A DNA stretch of 64,000 nucleotides from Pseudomonas sp. dw_612 (lineage in GTDB: Bacteria; Pseudomonadota; Gammaproteobacteria; Pseudomonadales; Pseudomonadaceae). The first letter of the stretch is position 1, and each line of letters begins with the position of its first letter. Both the position numbers and the translations under genes were made by a program. The stretch spans positions 372,001 to 436,000 of the forward strand of contig NZ_JAAVVC010000001.1 of the NCBI RefSeq assembly GCF_018449725.1, in the 5' to 3' direction. This document shows positions 16,126 to 24,101 of the stretch, one piece after another. The notes beneath the pieces are model-generated. The model saw nothing but the letters and a program-made list of their open reading frames with translations. It did not search any database and was not told the DNA's origin.

Positions 16126-17234
16126 CGAACAATGCCCTTGATGATCCCGTCCATGACCTGGGTCTTGGCTTCGATCTCGCGGCAGGTGTCCGTCAACCGC
16201 TGACCAAATCGGGACAGGGCATTCTGCGCGTAAACCGTGTTGATGATGGTGTCGACATTGATGTCGCCGCCATTGATCACCCAGTCTTCCACGCCCATGT
16301 CCTGATAGGCGCCAAAGCCCTTGCGCTCATAGCTGATATGGAACGCCGGGACGCCCGCCAGCAGCGATTCGATGGCACCGTGCAAACGCACGGAAATCAC
16401 CAGGTCCGGTTGATATCTGGCCAGGGTTGCCTTCAGCGGCAGCAAGTCTTCGGTAATGCCCAACTCGCGATAGAACGCGCCGTCATCGTTGCCCCGCACC
16501 GCGCTTTGCACTGCGCACACCACTTTGCTTTTGTTCTTCAAGCGTTGCAGCAGCAGCTTCAGGTTCGCCACGTAACCGGCCTTCTTTTCCTTGCTCCACG
16601 CCGGGGGTTTACGCAGCACCACGCAGACCACCGCCGGGCTTGCCGCGCACCGGGTGAACTTGGGTTGCTGGAGAATCTTGCCGGCCAAGGCCTGCACCGC
16701 CAGGTCCGGGGCGCGGTAGACATTTTCATACGTGCCGAACAGCTCCGACGACCTATTGTCGCGGACAAATACCGCGTCGGCCTGGGCGTAATGCTCGACG
16801 ATCTTGCTGCCTTCGCCGTGGAACGGACCAATGCTTTGCGGCAGGTACACCGACGGCACTTTGCTCAGGATCGCGGTTTCCAGTTGCTTGGCGTGCCCGA
16901 GTTTCAGCTTGATATGTTCGAAGGCGCTTTTGGAGCGCATGTAGCCACCGCCGACGCCGACGATCAGATCGCTCGCTTTCAATACATCCGCCAGGCCCGC
17001 GTAGGACTGATTCAGGAACAGCGCTTGCTTGACCCGGCCCAAGCCCTTGGCCGCCATGACCGGCGCGTCGTGGCGCAGATAGGGTAAGTAGCTGAAGGAT
17101 TTCGGGTCCGAGGCCACGACGCTGATCGAGGTGTCGGCACCAAAGTTTCGCAGCACCAGGGCGATGGCCAGATCCACGAGCAAACCATCACCGGAATTGG
17201 ACGCGCTGTAGCCATGCAAAATCGTTACGTTCAT
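16122..17234 (-). CDS. Polysaccharide pyruvyl transferase family protein
   Basis: 370 residues. MNVTILHGYSASNSGDGLLV at the N-terminus (the family GxxNxGD loop), LIVGVGGGYMRSK, SVYLPQSIGPF and the C-terminal SVRLHGAIESLLAGVPAFHI are all hallmarks of the CsaB/WcaK/ExoV family, which adds pyruvate ketals from phosphoenolpyruvate to sugars, or in WcaK-like members plays a related role in EPS synthesis. A pyruvylated, hence acidic, polymer is predicted. It lies 14 bases after the glycosyltransferase gene and overlaps wzx. Confidence 0.87.
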   Translation of the reverse strand: MNVTILHGYSASNSGDGLLVDLAIALVLRNFGADTSISVVASDPKSFSYLPYLRHDAPVMAAKGLGRVKQALFLNQSYAGLADVLKASDLIVGVGGGYMRSKSAFEHIKLKLGHAKQLETAILSKVPSVYLPQSIGPFHGEGSKIVEHYAQADAVFVRDNRSSELFGTYENVYRAPDLAVQALAGKILQQPKFTRCAASPAVVCVVLRKPPAWSKEKKAGYVANLKLLLQRLKNKSKVVCAVQSAVRGNDDGAFYRELGITEDLLPLKATLARYQPDLVISVRLHGAIESLLAGVPAFHISYERKGFGAYQDMGVEDWVINGGDINVDTIINTVYAQNALSRFGQRLTDTCREIEAKTQVMDGIIKGIVR

Positions 17235-17248
17235 AAGCTGATATCTAC

Positions 17249-18331
17249 TTAATAAGTGGGAGCGGAATACGCGTCGTAGGTCTGCTTGATCATCAACGTG
17301 GCACTGAACCGCTCACGGACCTTTTCGCGCCCCTGGACGCCAAGCACCAGCAAACCGGGCTTCTGGATGTTCACCAGCAGCTTGGTGAGTGCCTGATGAT
17401 CTCCGGAGGGAAACACGTAGCCCGTCACGCCGTGGGTGACCAATTCGGGCAAGGACGTGCAGTCGCTGGCAATCACCGGCAGCCCCATGGCCATGCCTTC
17501 CAGCGGCACCATGGCAAAGCCTTCCCAGCGACTCGGAACGATCAGCGCATCCGCCGCCTGATACAGCGCATTCACTTCGGCCGGCGTCACCCAAGGTATG
17601 TATTCAACCCCGTCCATTTCCGGGCAATCGACGGTGTCCTCGTTGACCGCACTGCCGACCACCGTCAGTTTCAGGTCCGTGCGCTGCACGCCCGCAAACC
17701 CCTTGAGCAACACATCGAAGCCCTTCTGATAGTCGAGCCGTCCCACAAACAACAGATGGATCGGCGCTTGACCGGGGATTTTCGGCTCATCGTCTTTGTA
17801 AGGAATGCCGTTGTAGATCAACTTCATCCGCCGACGCTCGATGCCAAACCGCGCGGCTTTGTCCAGTTCGTACTGGCTGACGCAGATGATCACGTCAGTG
17901 ACTTTCTGCAACAGCCGTTCAATCAGCGAATAGACTTTCTGCTTGGCCGGCGAACTCTCCATCAGGAATGAAAAGGCGTGGGGGCAGTAGATAATCTTTG
18001 GCTTGCGCCACGGCCGCAGCAGCACGCACACGCAACGGCCAATCACCCCGGAAAAGGTGCTGTGCAAATGCACCACATCGGGTTTTTCCTTGAAGATCAA
18101 ACGGGTCAGTTGCCAGGCGAATCGCAGCAATGAGCGCACATCGCGCTTGGTCCGGTCGAAGGTGCGGATCTGTTGCTCATCGATGCCGTGCAGCTCTTTT
18201 TTCTGATCAAACGGGATCAAGTACACCAGTTCATAGTTCGCAGCCTCGCCCTCAGGTGGCGCCGATATCGTGCGAATAACGGTGGCCACGCCACCCTTAA
18301 TCGTTTCGGCCACATGCAGTATTTTTTTCAC
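17249..18331 (-). CDS. GT4-type glycosyltransferase
   Basis: About 360 residues from GTG 18331 (GGTGG upstream), where the fold begins (KKILHVAETIKGGVATVI); TTG 18373, overlapping the wzc stop, is an alternative. GT-B fold: N-terminal Glyco_transf_4 with DVVHLHSTFSGVIGR, C-terminal Glycos_transf_1 with LLFVGRLDYQKGFDVLL and the EX7E-like PSRWEGFAMVPLEGMAMGLP. It should add a sugar from a nucleotide donor to the lipid-linked intermediate on the cytoplasmic face. It is the only conventional glycosyltransferase in the locus. Confidence 0.9.
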   Translation of the reverse strand: MKKILHVAETIKGGVATVIRTISAPPEGEAANYELVYLIPFDQKKELHGIDEQQIRTFDRTKRDVRSLLRFAWQLTRLIFKEKPDVVHLHSTFSGVIGRCVCVLLRPWRKPKIIYCPHAFSFLMESSPAKQKVYSLIERLLQKVTDVIICVSQYELDKAARFGIERRRMKLIYNGIPYKDDEPKIPGQAPIHLLFVGRLDYQKGFDVLLKGFAGVQRTDLKLTVVGSAVNEDTVDCPEMDGVEYIPWVTPAEVNALYQAADALIVPSRWEGFAMVPLEGMAMGLPVIASDCTSLPELVTHGVTGYVFPSGDHQALTKLLVNIQKPGLLVLGVQGREKVRERFSATLMIKQTYDAYSAPTY

Positions 18332-18369
18332 AATCCACCCATTTCCATTCAGGTAATGCCGATGCCGAA

Positions 18370-20589
18370 TCAAGCCTTGTCGGACGCATACTCGTAGTTG
18401 TAATTACCGTAGCCGCCGTTGCCGTAATAGCTCGCGGCACGCTTCTCGACGCCGTTGAACACAGCGCCTTTCAACTGGATACCGTTCTGGGCAAATCGAC
18501 GAATCGTCAGTTCAATCTCTTTGGCGGGGTTCACGCCGAAACGGGTAACGATCAGGCTGATGGCTGCTTCACGCCCGACAATCGCAGCGTCGGTCACCGC
18601 CAGCAGCGGCGGCGTATCGATGATCACCACGTCATACAGGTCGCTGAGTTGCGCCAGCAGGTCGCGAAAGTTCGCGTGCATCAACAGCTCCGACGGGTTG
18701 GGCGGGACCTGTCCGCGACTGATGAAATGCAGGTTCTCGACCTCGGTTTCGTGAATGCCCTGCTCCAGGCTGCAACGCTTGACCAACAAGTCCGACAAGC
18801 CATTGGTGATCGGTGTGTTGAGCGTCTTGTGCAGATGCCCTTTGCGCATGTCAGCATCGATCAGCACCACTTTTTGCCCGCTTTGCGCCATGACCGCCGC
18901 GAGGTTGGACGAGACGAAGGTCTTGCCGACCTGCGGGCTCGGACCGGAAATCATGATGCGGTTGTTGGTCGAGTCCAGCCCGGCGAAGTGCAGGCAGGTG
19001 CGCAAACTGCGGATCGATTCGATCGACAGGTCAGTCGGGTTACGCAGGGCCAACAGGAACGCCTGCCGCCGCGATTCGTCACTCGGGCGCAGTTTTTTGC
19101 TGTCCTCTTCCTGCTGCAACACGCTGTAGGGAATCGACGCATACACCGGCAACCCGAGTTGTTCGATGGCCTCCGGCCCTTCCAGGCCGCGACTCAGCGA
19201 TTTGCGCACCAGCACCACGGCGACGCCGACAAACCCGCCGAGGAACGTCGCGATCAGCACGATCAAAGCCTTGCGCGGTTTGACCGGGGTGGTCTTGTCG
19301 ACATCCGCCGCATCGATTAGCCGCGCGTTGCCCACCGCCCCGGCCCGGACAATGTCCAGTTCCTGGGATTTGTTCAGCAACTGGGTGTAGATCTGCGAGG
19401 CGACTTCCACGTCGCGGGTCAGGTTCAGCAACTCCTGTTGCGTGGCGGGCAGGTCCTGAACCTTGCTCTCCAGACTCTTCTGCTGACGGGTCAATTCGCC
19501 AATCTGTGCCATCAACGCGCGATAGACCGGATGCTGCTTGGTGAACTTGCGATCCAGCTCCGCCTGTTGCAGTTTCAACTCTGAAATACGCGTATCGAGG
19601 GTGACGATCTGTTCCAGCACCGATTGGGTTTCGAGGGAAATATTGACCGTCTTGCCGCGTGTTTGATAACCGTTGAGCGCGTCACTGGCCTTGATCAGGT
19701 CGTGCTTGACCTGCGGCAGTTGAGCTTGCAGAAAGTCCAGACTTTGCGCCGCTTCCGCCGAGGTGCGCTCGACGTTTTGCTGCACATATAACGAGGCGAC
19801 TTTATTGAGGATCTTCACGGCCTGGGCGTAATCAGCGCTGGCCAGGGCCAGGCGGATAATCCCCGATTCCTTGCCTTGCTCGGACACATCCAGGTCATCC
19901 TGATAATCCAGGATGGTGACGATTCTCGGACTGCGCACCACTTGGAAACGGGTGCCAGGATTGGCCGTCAGATCGGCGATCCGTCCCTCGACGCCGTTTT
20001 GCACAAAGGCTTCGCCGACGGCGCCGTCCACCAGCAGGTTGTCGTTGTCATCGAACAACTGGAATCGCGGCTGCTCGCCGGCGACCAGTGTCAGCTTCTT
20101 GCCCAACAATTCTTCCGGCAAGTTGAGCTGGGCGATGTCCAGGCGTTCGCCGCCCCAGGCGTAGCTGTTCAGGCCGAAACGCGGAGGCGCTACGGAGTCG
20201 CCCTTGTAGCGCCGGGCCAGAAAGCCGCCAATGACCGGGAAGGTGTTGGGCGTGACGTCGATATCCAGGTGCAGATCGTCGACGGTTTTGCCGATCACCG
20301 CGCGGGACTTGATGATGCCGATCTCGGTCACCGACGGCGATTGACCATTGAGCATGCTGTTGAGGTCGGAGAAACCGAGCATGTCGTTCTTTTTCGGTTC
20401 GACCTGCACCACGGCGTTCGCCAAGTACACCGGCGTCGCCAAAATCGCATAGGCCACGCCGGTCAGCATAAATGCACCGGTGAGCGCGCCGATCAACCAT
20501 TTCTGATCAATTAAACTGCCGAATATTCCGAGAAGATCAATATCATCTCGCTCGTTGTCCCGGGTGCCGACTACTGACGGTAACTGCAT
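18370..20589 (-). CDS. wzc: Wzc-type polysaccharide co-polymerase / BY-kinase
   Basis: 739 residues. An N-terminal Wzz domain carries the first membrane helix (WLIGALTGAFMLTGVAYAIL), followed by a periplasmic coiled-coil part (about 280-420) and a second helix (ALIVLIATFLGGFVGVAVVL). The cytoplasmic tyrosine kinase domain has Walker A GPSPQVGKT (about 549-557), Walker A' VVLIDADMRKG and Walker B VVIIDTPPLLA. The tail is a Tyr cluster (ASYYGNGGYGNYNYEY), the autophosphorylation site that controls polymer length and export. It works with Wza, and the phosphatase gene lies directly upstream. Confidence 0.95.
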   Translation of the reverse strand: MQLPSVVGTRDNERDDIDLLGIFGSLIDQKWLIGALTGAFMLTGVAYAILATPVYLANAVVQVEPKKNDMLGFSDLNSMLNGQSPSVTEIGIIKSRAVIGKTVDDLHLDIDVTPNTFPVIGGFLARRYKGDSVAPPRFGLNSYAWGGERLDIAQLNLPEELLGKKLTLVAGEQPRFQLFDDNDNLLVDGAVGEAFVQNGVEGRIADLTANPGTRFQVVRSPRIVTILDYQDDLDVSEQGKESGIIRLALASADYAQAVKILNKVASLYVQQNVERTSAEAAQSLDFLQAQLPQVKHDLIKASDALNGYQTRGKTVNISLETQSVLEQIVTLDTRISELKLQQAELDRKFTKQHPVYRALMAQIGELTRQQKSLESKVQDLPATQQELLNLTRDVEVASQIYTQLLNKSQELDIVRAGAVGNARLIDAADVDKTTPVKPRKALIVLIATFLGGFVGVAVVLVRKSLSRGLEGPEAIEQLGLPVYASIPYSVLQQEEDSKKLRPSDESRRQAFLLALRNPTDLSIESIRSLRTCLHFAGLDSTNNRIMISGPSPQVGKTFVSSNLAAVMAQSGQKVVLIDADMRKGHLHKTLNTPITNGLSDLLVKRCSLEQGIHETEVENLHFISRGQVPPNPSELLMHANFRDLLAQLSDLYDVVIIDTPPLLAVTDAAIVGREAAISLIVTRFGVNPAKEIELTIRRFAQNGIQLKGAVFNGVEKRAASYYGNGGYGNYNYEYASDKA

Positions 20590-20628
20590 AAGTGAATTCT
20601 TACCATTTACTGATCTGAAAATTATTCA

Positions 20629-21069
20629 TCAATGCCCAAGCCGCTGCGCCCATGAGCAAACAGCATCTTCAATCAATGCATGGGCATGAATAAAAGCTGC
20701 TTTTCCTTGACGATACGGGTCTTGTATTTCTCGCTCACTCTGCCACTTGCCGAGAAGAAACACTTTGCCCCTGGCGTGCGATGCAATCTTCAGCACTTGG
20801 CTTACATGCTGTTTTTCCATGACCAGAATCAGGTCCGATTCATTAACGATGTCCGGAGTGATTTGCCGGGCCTTGAACGCTTCAGCGCTATGTCCATGGG
20901 CCTCCAGCACCTGGCGTGCCGCAGGCTCCATGGCCTCGCCAACACGAGCGCTAAGGCCCGCGGAGGTCACGGTGATGGAGGAAGAGGCCAGCGCGTTACG
21001 CAGCAGCATTTCTGCGGTCGGACTTCGGCATATATTGCCTACGCAGACGACAAGGATCTTTTTGAACAA
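20629..21069 (-). CDS. wzb: Low-molecular-weight protein tyrosine phosphatase (Wzb)
   Basis: About 146 residues from TTG 21069, chosen because LFKKILVVCVGNICRS aligns with the start of E. coli Wzb; an upstream ATG at 21138 would add 23 residues. The P-loop CVGNICRS carries the Cys nucleophile and Arg, and QDPYRQG near the end holds the general-acid Asp. It dephosphorylates the Wzc Tyr tail. It is the first gene of the eight-gene minus-strand EPS operon, 39 bases before wzc, and divergent from the glycosidase gene. Confidence 0.9.
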   Translation of the reverse strand: MFKKILVVCVGNICRSPTAEMLLRNALASSSITVTSAGLSARVGEAMEPAARQVLEAHGHSAEAFKARQITPDIVNESDLILVMEKQHVSQVLKIASHARGKVFLLGKWQSEREIQDPYRQGKAAFIHAHALIEDAVCSWAQRLGH

Positions 21070-21240
21070 GGCAACGCTTCCCGTGTAATGTCGAATCAAC
21101 CAATGCGTCGCGGGGATTTGAGTGAACCACGGGTTCATCCCGCACTCAGAAACGGATCAGCCTTGTTAATACAAGCGTATTAAGTACCACGACAGTCAAA
21201 AACCACCCAACCAGAATAAGCGGACCAAAAATAACGAACG

Positions 21241-21250
21241 TTTTCTAACA
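21241..21250 (+). promoter_or_regulatory. TTTTCTAACA element upstream of the glycosidase
   Basis: Third exact copy of the 10-mer found at 1517-1526 and 8454-8445, again pointing toward the downstream gene. It sits inside the roughly 298-base divergent region 21070-21367 between wzb and the glycosidase, which must hold promoters for both. No inverted partner was seen here. Confidence 0.4.
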
Positions 21251-21367
21251 ATGGCCATCCGACAAAACATAACAGTCGTGCACTTAGCGACTTCATCGCT
21301 ATCGAACTAATAGCAGCCAAAAACCAATAATCAATGTTATTTCCAGCTCCACGAGAGGGAATTCGCC

Positions 21368-22318
21368 ATGCATTTCAAACGCCTTGCCGCTTCCACGCTG
21401 CTGATACTCAGCAGTCAGGTTCACGCCAGCGCACTGTTCCCCGCCCTGGCCGCCAACAAGACCTTCGGTGTCCAGGCCAAGATCCAGACATTCACCGCCG
21501 CCGATGCCGGGCAGATCAAAGCGTCGGGGTTCGGGTTTGTGCGTTTTGGCGTGTGGACCAACAGCCTGGCTGACGCGGCGTATCAAAAACAGATCAGCGA
21601 TGCGTTCGCCGTCGCCAAAGCCGCCGGACTGCCGGTGTTGATGACCATTCGCTCGACCGAAGCGCTGACGGCCGCGCCCGGCAACGCCAAGGCACTCGCG
21701 GCGGCGGGAGCCGTGTTCGCCCAGTCGATAGTTGCTTTGGAACAGTCCTACCGTACGCAATTGGTGGCCATTGAAATCTGGAATGAGCCGGACCTGGCAA
21801 AGTATTGGCCGACCAGCCACTTCGAGACGACGTTTGTGCCGTTCATGAGCGCGGTGTGCCAATCCCTGGGGCCAAAAGCGTCAGCCACGCCGCTGATTGG
21901 CTTCGGCTTCGCGAAAGCACCGAGCGCCGGGTCCGCGTCTACCGTGGCACTGAACCGGATCGTCAGTGAATACCCCAAATGCCTGAGCGCGATTTCCTAT
22001 CACCCCTATGGCCTGACCGGTGCGCAGATCAGCACTGCCCAGGCGTTCATTCAGCAGAACTTCCATCTGCCGGGGGTGATCAGCGAGTGGGGAGTGTCGG
22101 CGCTCAGCTCCAACGGCGGGGACGACGGGCAGGCCAGTAAAGTCAGCACCTTCATCGCCGATGTGAAAAAACTCAATATCCCGCTGACGTCCCTTTATGA
22201 ATGGAAGAACAGTGATTCGGGCGGCAATGACCGGGAGCGGAATTTTGGCCTGCTGACGTCTGATGGTCAGCCGAAGCCTGCACAACTGGCGGTCGAGACA
22301 CTGCTGAATGCACAGTAG
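21368..22318 (+). CDS. Secreted clan-A (TIM-barrel) glycoside hydrolase, GH39/GH5-like
   Basis: 316 residues with a signal peptide (MHFKRLAASTLLILSSQVHA, then SALFP), start supported by a GAGAGGGA ribosome site. IEIWNEPD carries the acid/base Glu of clan A (Asn-Glu pair) and GVISEWG the nucleophile Glu; ISYHPYG between them is also typical. Resembles the periplasmic PslG-type hydrolases found in Pseudomonas EPS loci, which trim polymer or release it from the lipid carrier. It is divergent from wzb and probably controlled separately. The substrate is presumably the polymer of this locus (inference). Confidence 0.82.
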   Translation: MHFKRLAASTLLILSSQVHASALFPALAANKTFGVQAKIQTFTAADAGQIKASGFGFVRFGVWTNSLADAAYQKQISDAFAVAKAAGLPVLMTIRSTEALTAAPGNAKALAAAGAVFAQSIVALEQSYRTQLVAIEIWNEPDLAKYWPTSHFETTFVPFMSAVCQSLGPKASATPLIGFGFAKAPSAGSASTVALNRIVSEYPKCLSAISYHPYGLTGAQISTAQAFIQQNFHLPGVISEWGVSALSSNGGDDGQASKVSTFIADVKKLNIPLTSLYEWKNSDSGGNDRERNFGLLTSDGQPKPAQLAVETLLNAQ

Positions 22319-22506
22319 GAAGCGTTAACGGTCAGTTGCTTTGAACCTGTGCCCCGATTTGGCATCGTATTTACCGATACCACGCCCCTGCATTCAAACA
22401 CCTGTTTTCAGGATGTTGCCATTGGGGCCATCGATACGCACACCCGCCCTTGAGTGGCTGTCAGCGCTCGGGTAATGTCATCAGACCCATAGGACAGAGC
22501 ACGCCC

Positions 22507-23433
22507 ATGACTTCCAAGCTGGAACAACTCAAACAAATCACCACCGTCGTTGCCGATACCGGCGACTTCGAAGCCATCGCTCGCGTTAAACCCGTTGACG
22601 CTACCACCAACCCTTCCCTGCTGCTCAAAGCGGCGGCCATTCCCGGTTACGCCGAGCTGCTGAACGCCTGCGTGCATGACTGCAAGGGCGACGTGGGCCT
22701 GGCCAGCGACCGTTTTGGCGTCGCGGTAGGGCAAGAAATCCTGAAAGTGGTGCCGGGCCGCATTTCCACCGAAGTGGATGCACGTCTTTCGTTCGACACT
22801 GACGCCGTATTGAAGCGCGCGCACCGTCTGATCGAGCTGTACGACAAGGCCGGCATTGGCCGTGACCGCGTACTGATCAAGATCGCCTCCACCTGGGAAG
22901 GCATCCGCGCCGCCGAGATCCTGGAAAAGGAAGGCATCCAGACCAACCTGACCCTGCTGTTCTCCTTCGCTCAGGCCGCCGCTTGTGCTGACGCGGGCGT
23001 GTTCCTGATTTCGCCGTTCGTGGGCCGCATCTACGACTGGTACAAGAAGGCCAACGGCAACGACTACACCGGCGCGGATGATCCGGGCGTGCAGTCGGTG
23101 ACCCGCATCTATAACTACTACAAGGCCAACGACTACAAAACCGTCGTGATGGGCGCTAGCTTCCGTAACCTGAATCAAATCGAGCAACTGGCAGGCTGCG
23201 ATCGCCTGACCATCAGCCCGGACCTGCTGGAGAAACTGGCGGCAGATAACGGCAAGCTGGAGCGCAAATTGGCGCCAGGCCATGCTGGCGAAGCACGTCT
23301 GAGCCTGAACGAAGCGCAGTTCCGTTGGTTGTCCAACGAAGATGCGATGGCGACCGAGAAACTGGCTGAAGGTATTCGCCAGTTTGCCCGGGATCAGGAA
23401 AAGCTTGAGGCGTTGCTGCAAGCCAAGCTGTGA
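22507..23433 (+). CDS. tal: Transaldolase
   Basis: 308 residues from ATG 22507 ([20 protein letters not shown]); the open frame extends upstream but has no family match there. [10 protein letters not shown] contains the Asp and Thr-Asn-Pro signature, [10 protein letters not shown] the Schiff-base Lys, and FISPFVGRI the phosphate site. It exchanges three-carbon units between sedoheptulose-7-phosphate and glyceraldehyde-3-phosphate in the pentose phosphate pathway. It marks the right border of the accessory EPS locus and the start of conserved Pseudomonas gene order. Confidence 0.97.
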   Translation: MTSKLEQLKQITTVVADTGDFEAIARVKPVDATTNPSLLLKAAAIPGYAELLNACVHDCKGDVGLASDRFGVAVGQEILKVVPGRISTEVDARLSFDTDAVLKRAHRLIELYDKAGIGRDRVLIKIASTWEGIRAAEILEKEGIQTNLTLLFSFAQAAACADAGVFLISPFVGRIYDWYKKANGNDYTGADDPGVQSVTRIYNYYKANDYKTVVMGASFRNLNQIEQLAGCDRLTISPDLLEKLAADNGKLERKLAPGHAGEARLSLNEAQFRWLSNEDAMATEKLAEGIRQFARDQEKLEALLQAKL

Positions 23434-23451
23434 TCTAGTCCAACGCAATGC

Positions 23452-23486
23452 AAAAAGGGCGAACCCTCACGGGTTCGCCCTTTTTT
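23452..23486 (+). terminator. Terminator of tal
   Basis: Strong stem AAAAAGGGCGAACCC / GGGTTCGCCCTTTTTT with a TCAC loop, 19 bases after the tal stop. Confidence 0.95.
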
Positions 23487-23512
23487 GTGTGTTGAATTCG
23501 CCGCTTGACCAA

Positions 23513-23602
23513 TGTGGGAGCGGGCTTGCTCGCGAAAGCGGTGGGTCAGTCAACATCTATGCTGGCTGATACACCGCTTTCGCGAGCAAGCCCGCTCCCA
23601 CA
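23513..23602. repeat. REP doublet
   Basis: Inverted pair of GTGGGAGCGGGCTTGCTCGC units around a 30-base spacer, between convergent tal and rssC. Confidence 0.92.
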
Positions 23603-23618
23603 AGGGAACTGCTCGGGA

Positions 23619-24101
23619 TCAATGCCGCTCCAGCGCATTCACCAGATCATGAAACGCTTCACGATTGGAGTCGTTCAGGCCCATGAGGATCTTGTGCGCT
23701 TCGAGCACTTTGATCCGCACCACTTCTTCGGACTGATCCTGGTCTGGCAGGTCGGTCAGGCACTCAGGGCATGGGATCGGACGGTCAACAATGTTGAACA
23801 CTTGCTCGAAGCCCATGGACTGCAGCAGACGGGTGATGTCTTCGTGGGTGGTGACGACGGTCGGCAGCAAGCCGACCTTCTGCCGCGACAGGATCGACAG
23901 TTTGGCCAACAGGCCCAACGTGGTGCTGTCGATGCTGCGGGTTTCGGTCAGGTCGATCACGATCGCGTTGAAGTTCAACGCCGTGAAGATCCGCTCAATA
24001 GTCGCATCCAACGCCGAACACAGGGTCAGGCGAACTTCACCGACGAACTTCAGGACGAAGGTGCCATCCTGCTCGGCGAACTGGATTCTACCGGTACTCA
24101 T
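23619..24101 (-). CDS. rssC: STAS-domain anti-sigma factor antagonist (RssC-like)
   Basis: 160 residues. Residues 1-105 form a STAS domain: GTFVLKFVGEVRLTLCSALD, then the phosphorylation loop VIDLTETRSIDSTTLGLLAK with Ser/Thr at the expected place. The C-terminal extension contains CPEC. Part of a partner-switch module: the phosphatase of the upstream gene would dephosphorylate it so that it binds an anti-sigma factor or another target. The ATG shares one base with the rssB stop (TAATG), so the two are coupled. The name follows Pseudomonas annotation of the tal-linked pair; the closely similar HsbA is another possibility. Confidence 0.82.
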   Translation of the reverse strand: MSTGRIQFAEQDGTFVLKFVGEVRLTLCSALDATIERIFTALNFNAIVIDLTETRSIDSTTLGLLAKLSILSRQKVGLLPTVVTTHEDITRLLQSMGFEQVFNIVDRPIPCPECLTDLPDQDQSEEVVRIKVLEAHKILMGLNDSNREAFHDLVNALERH

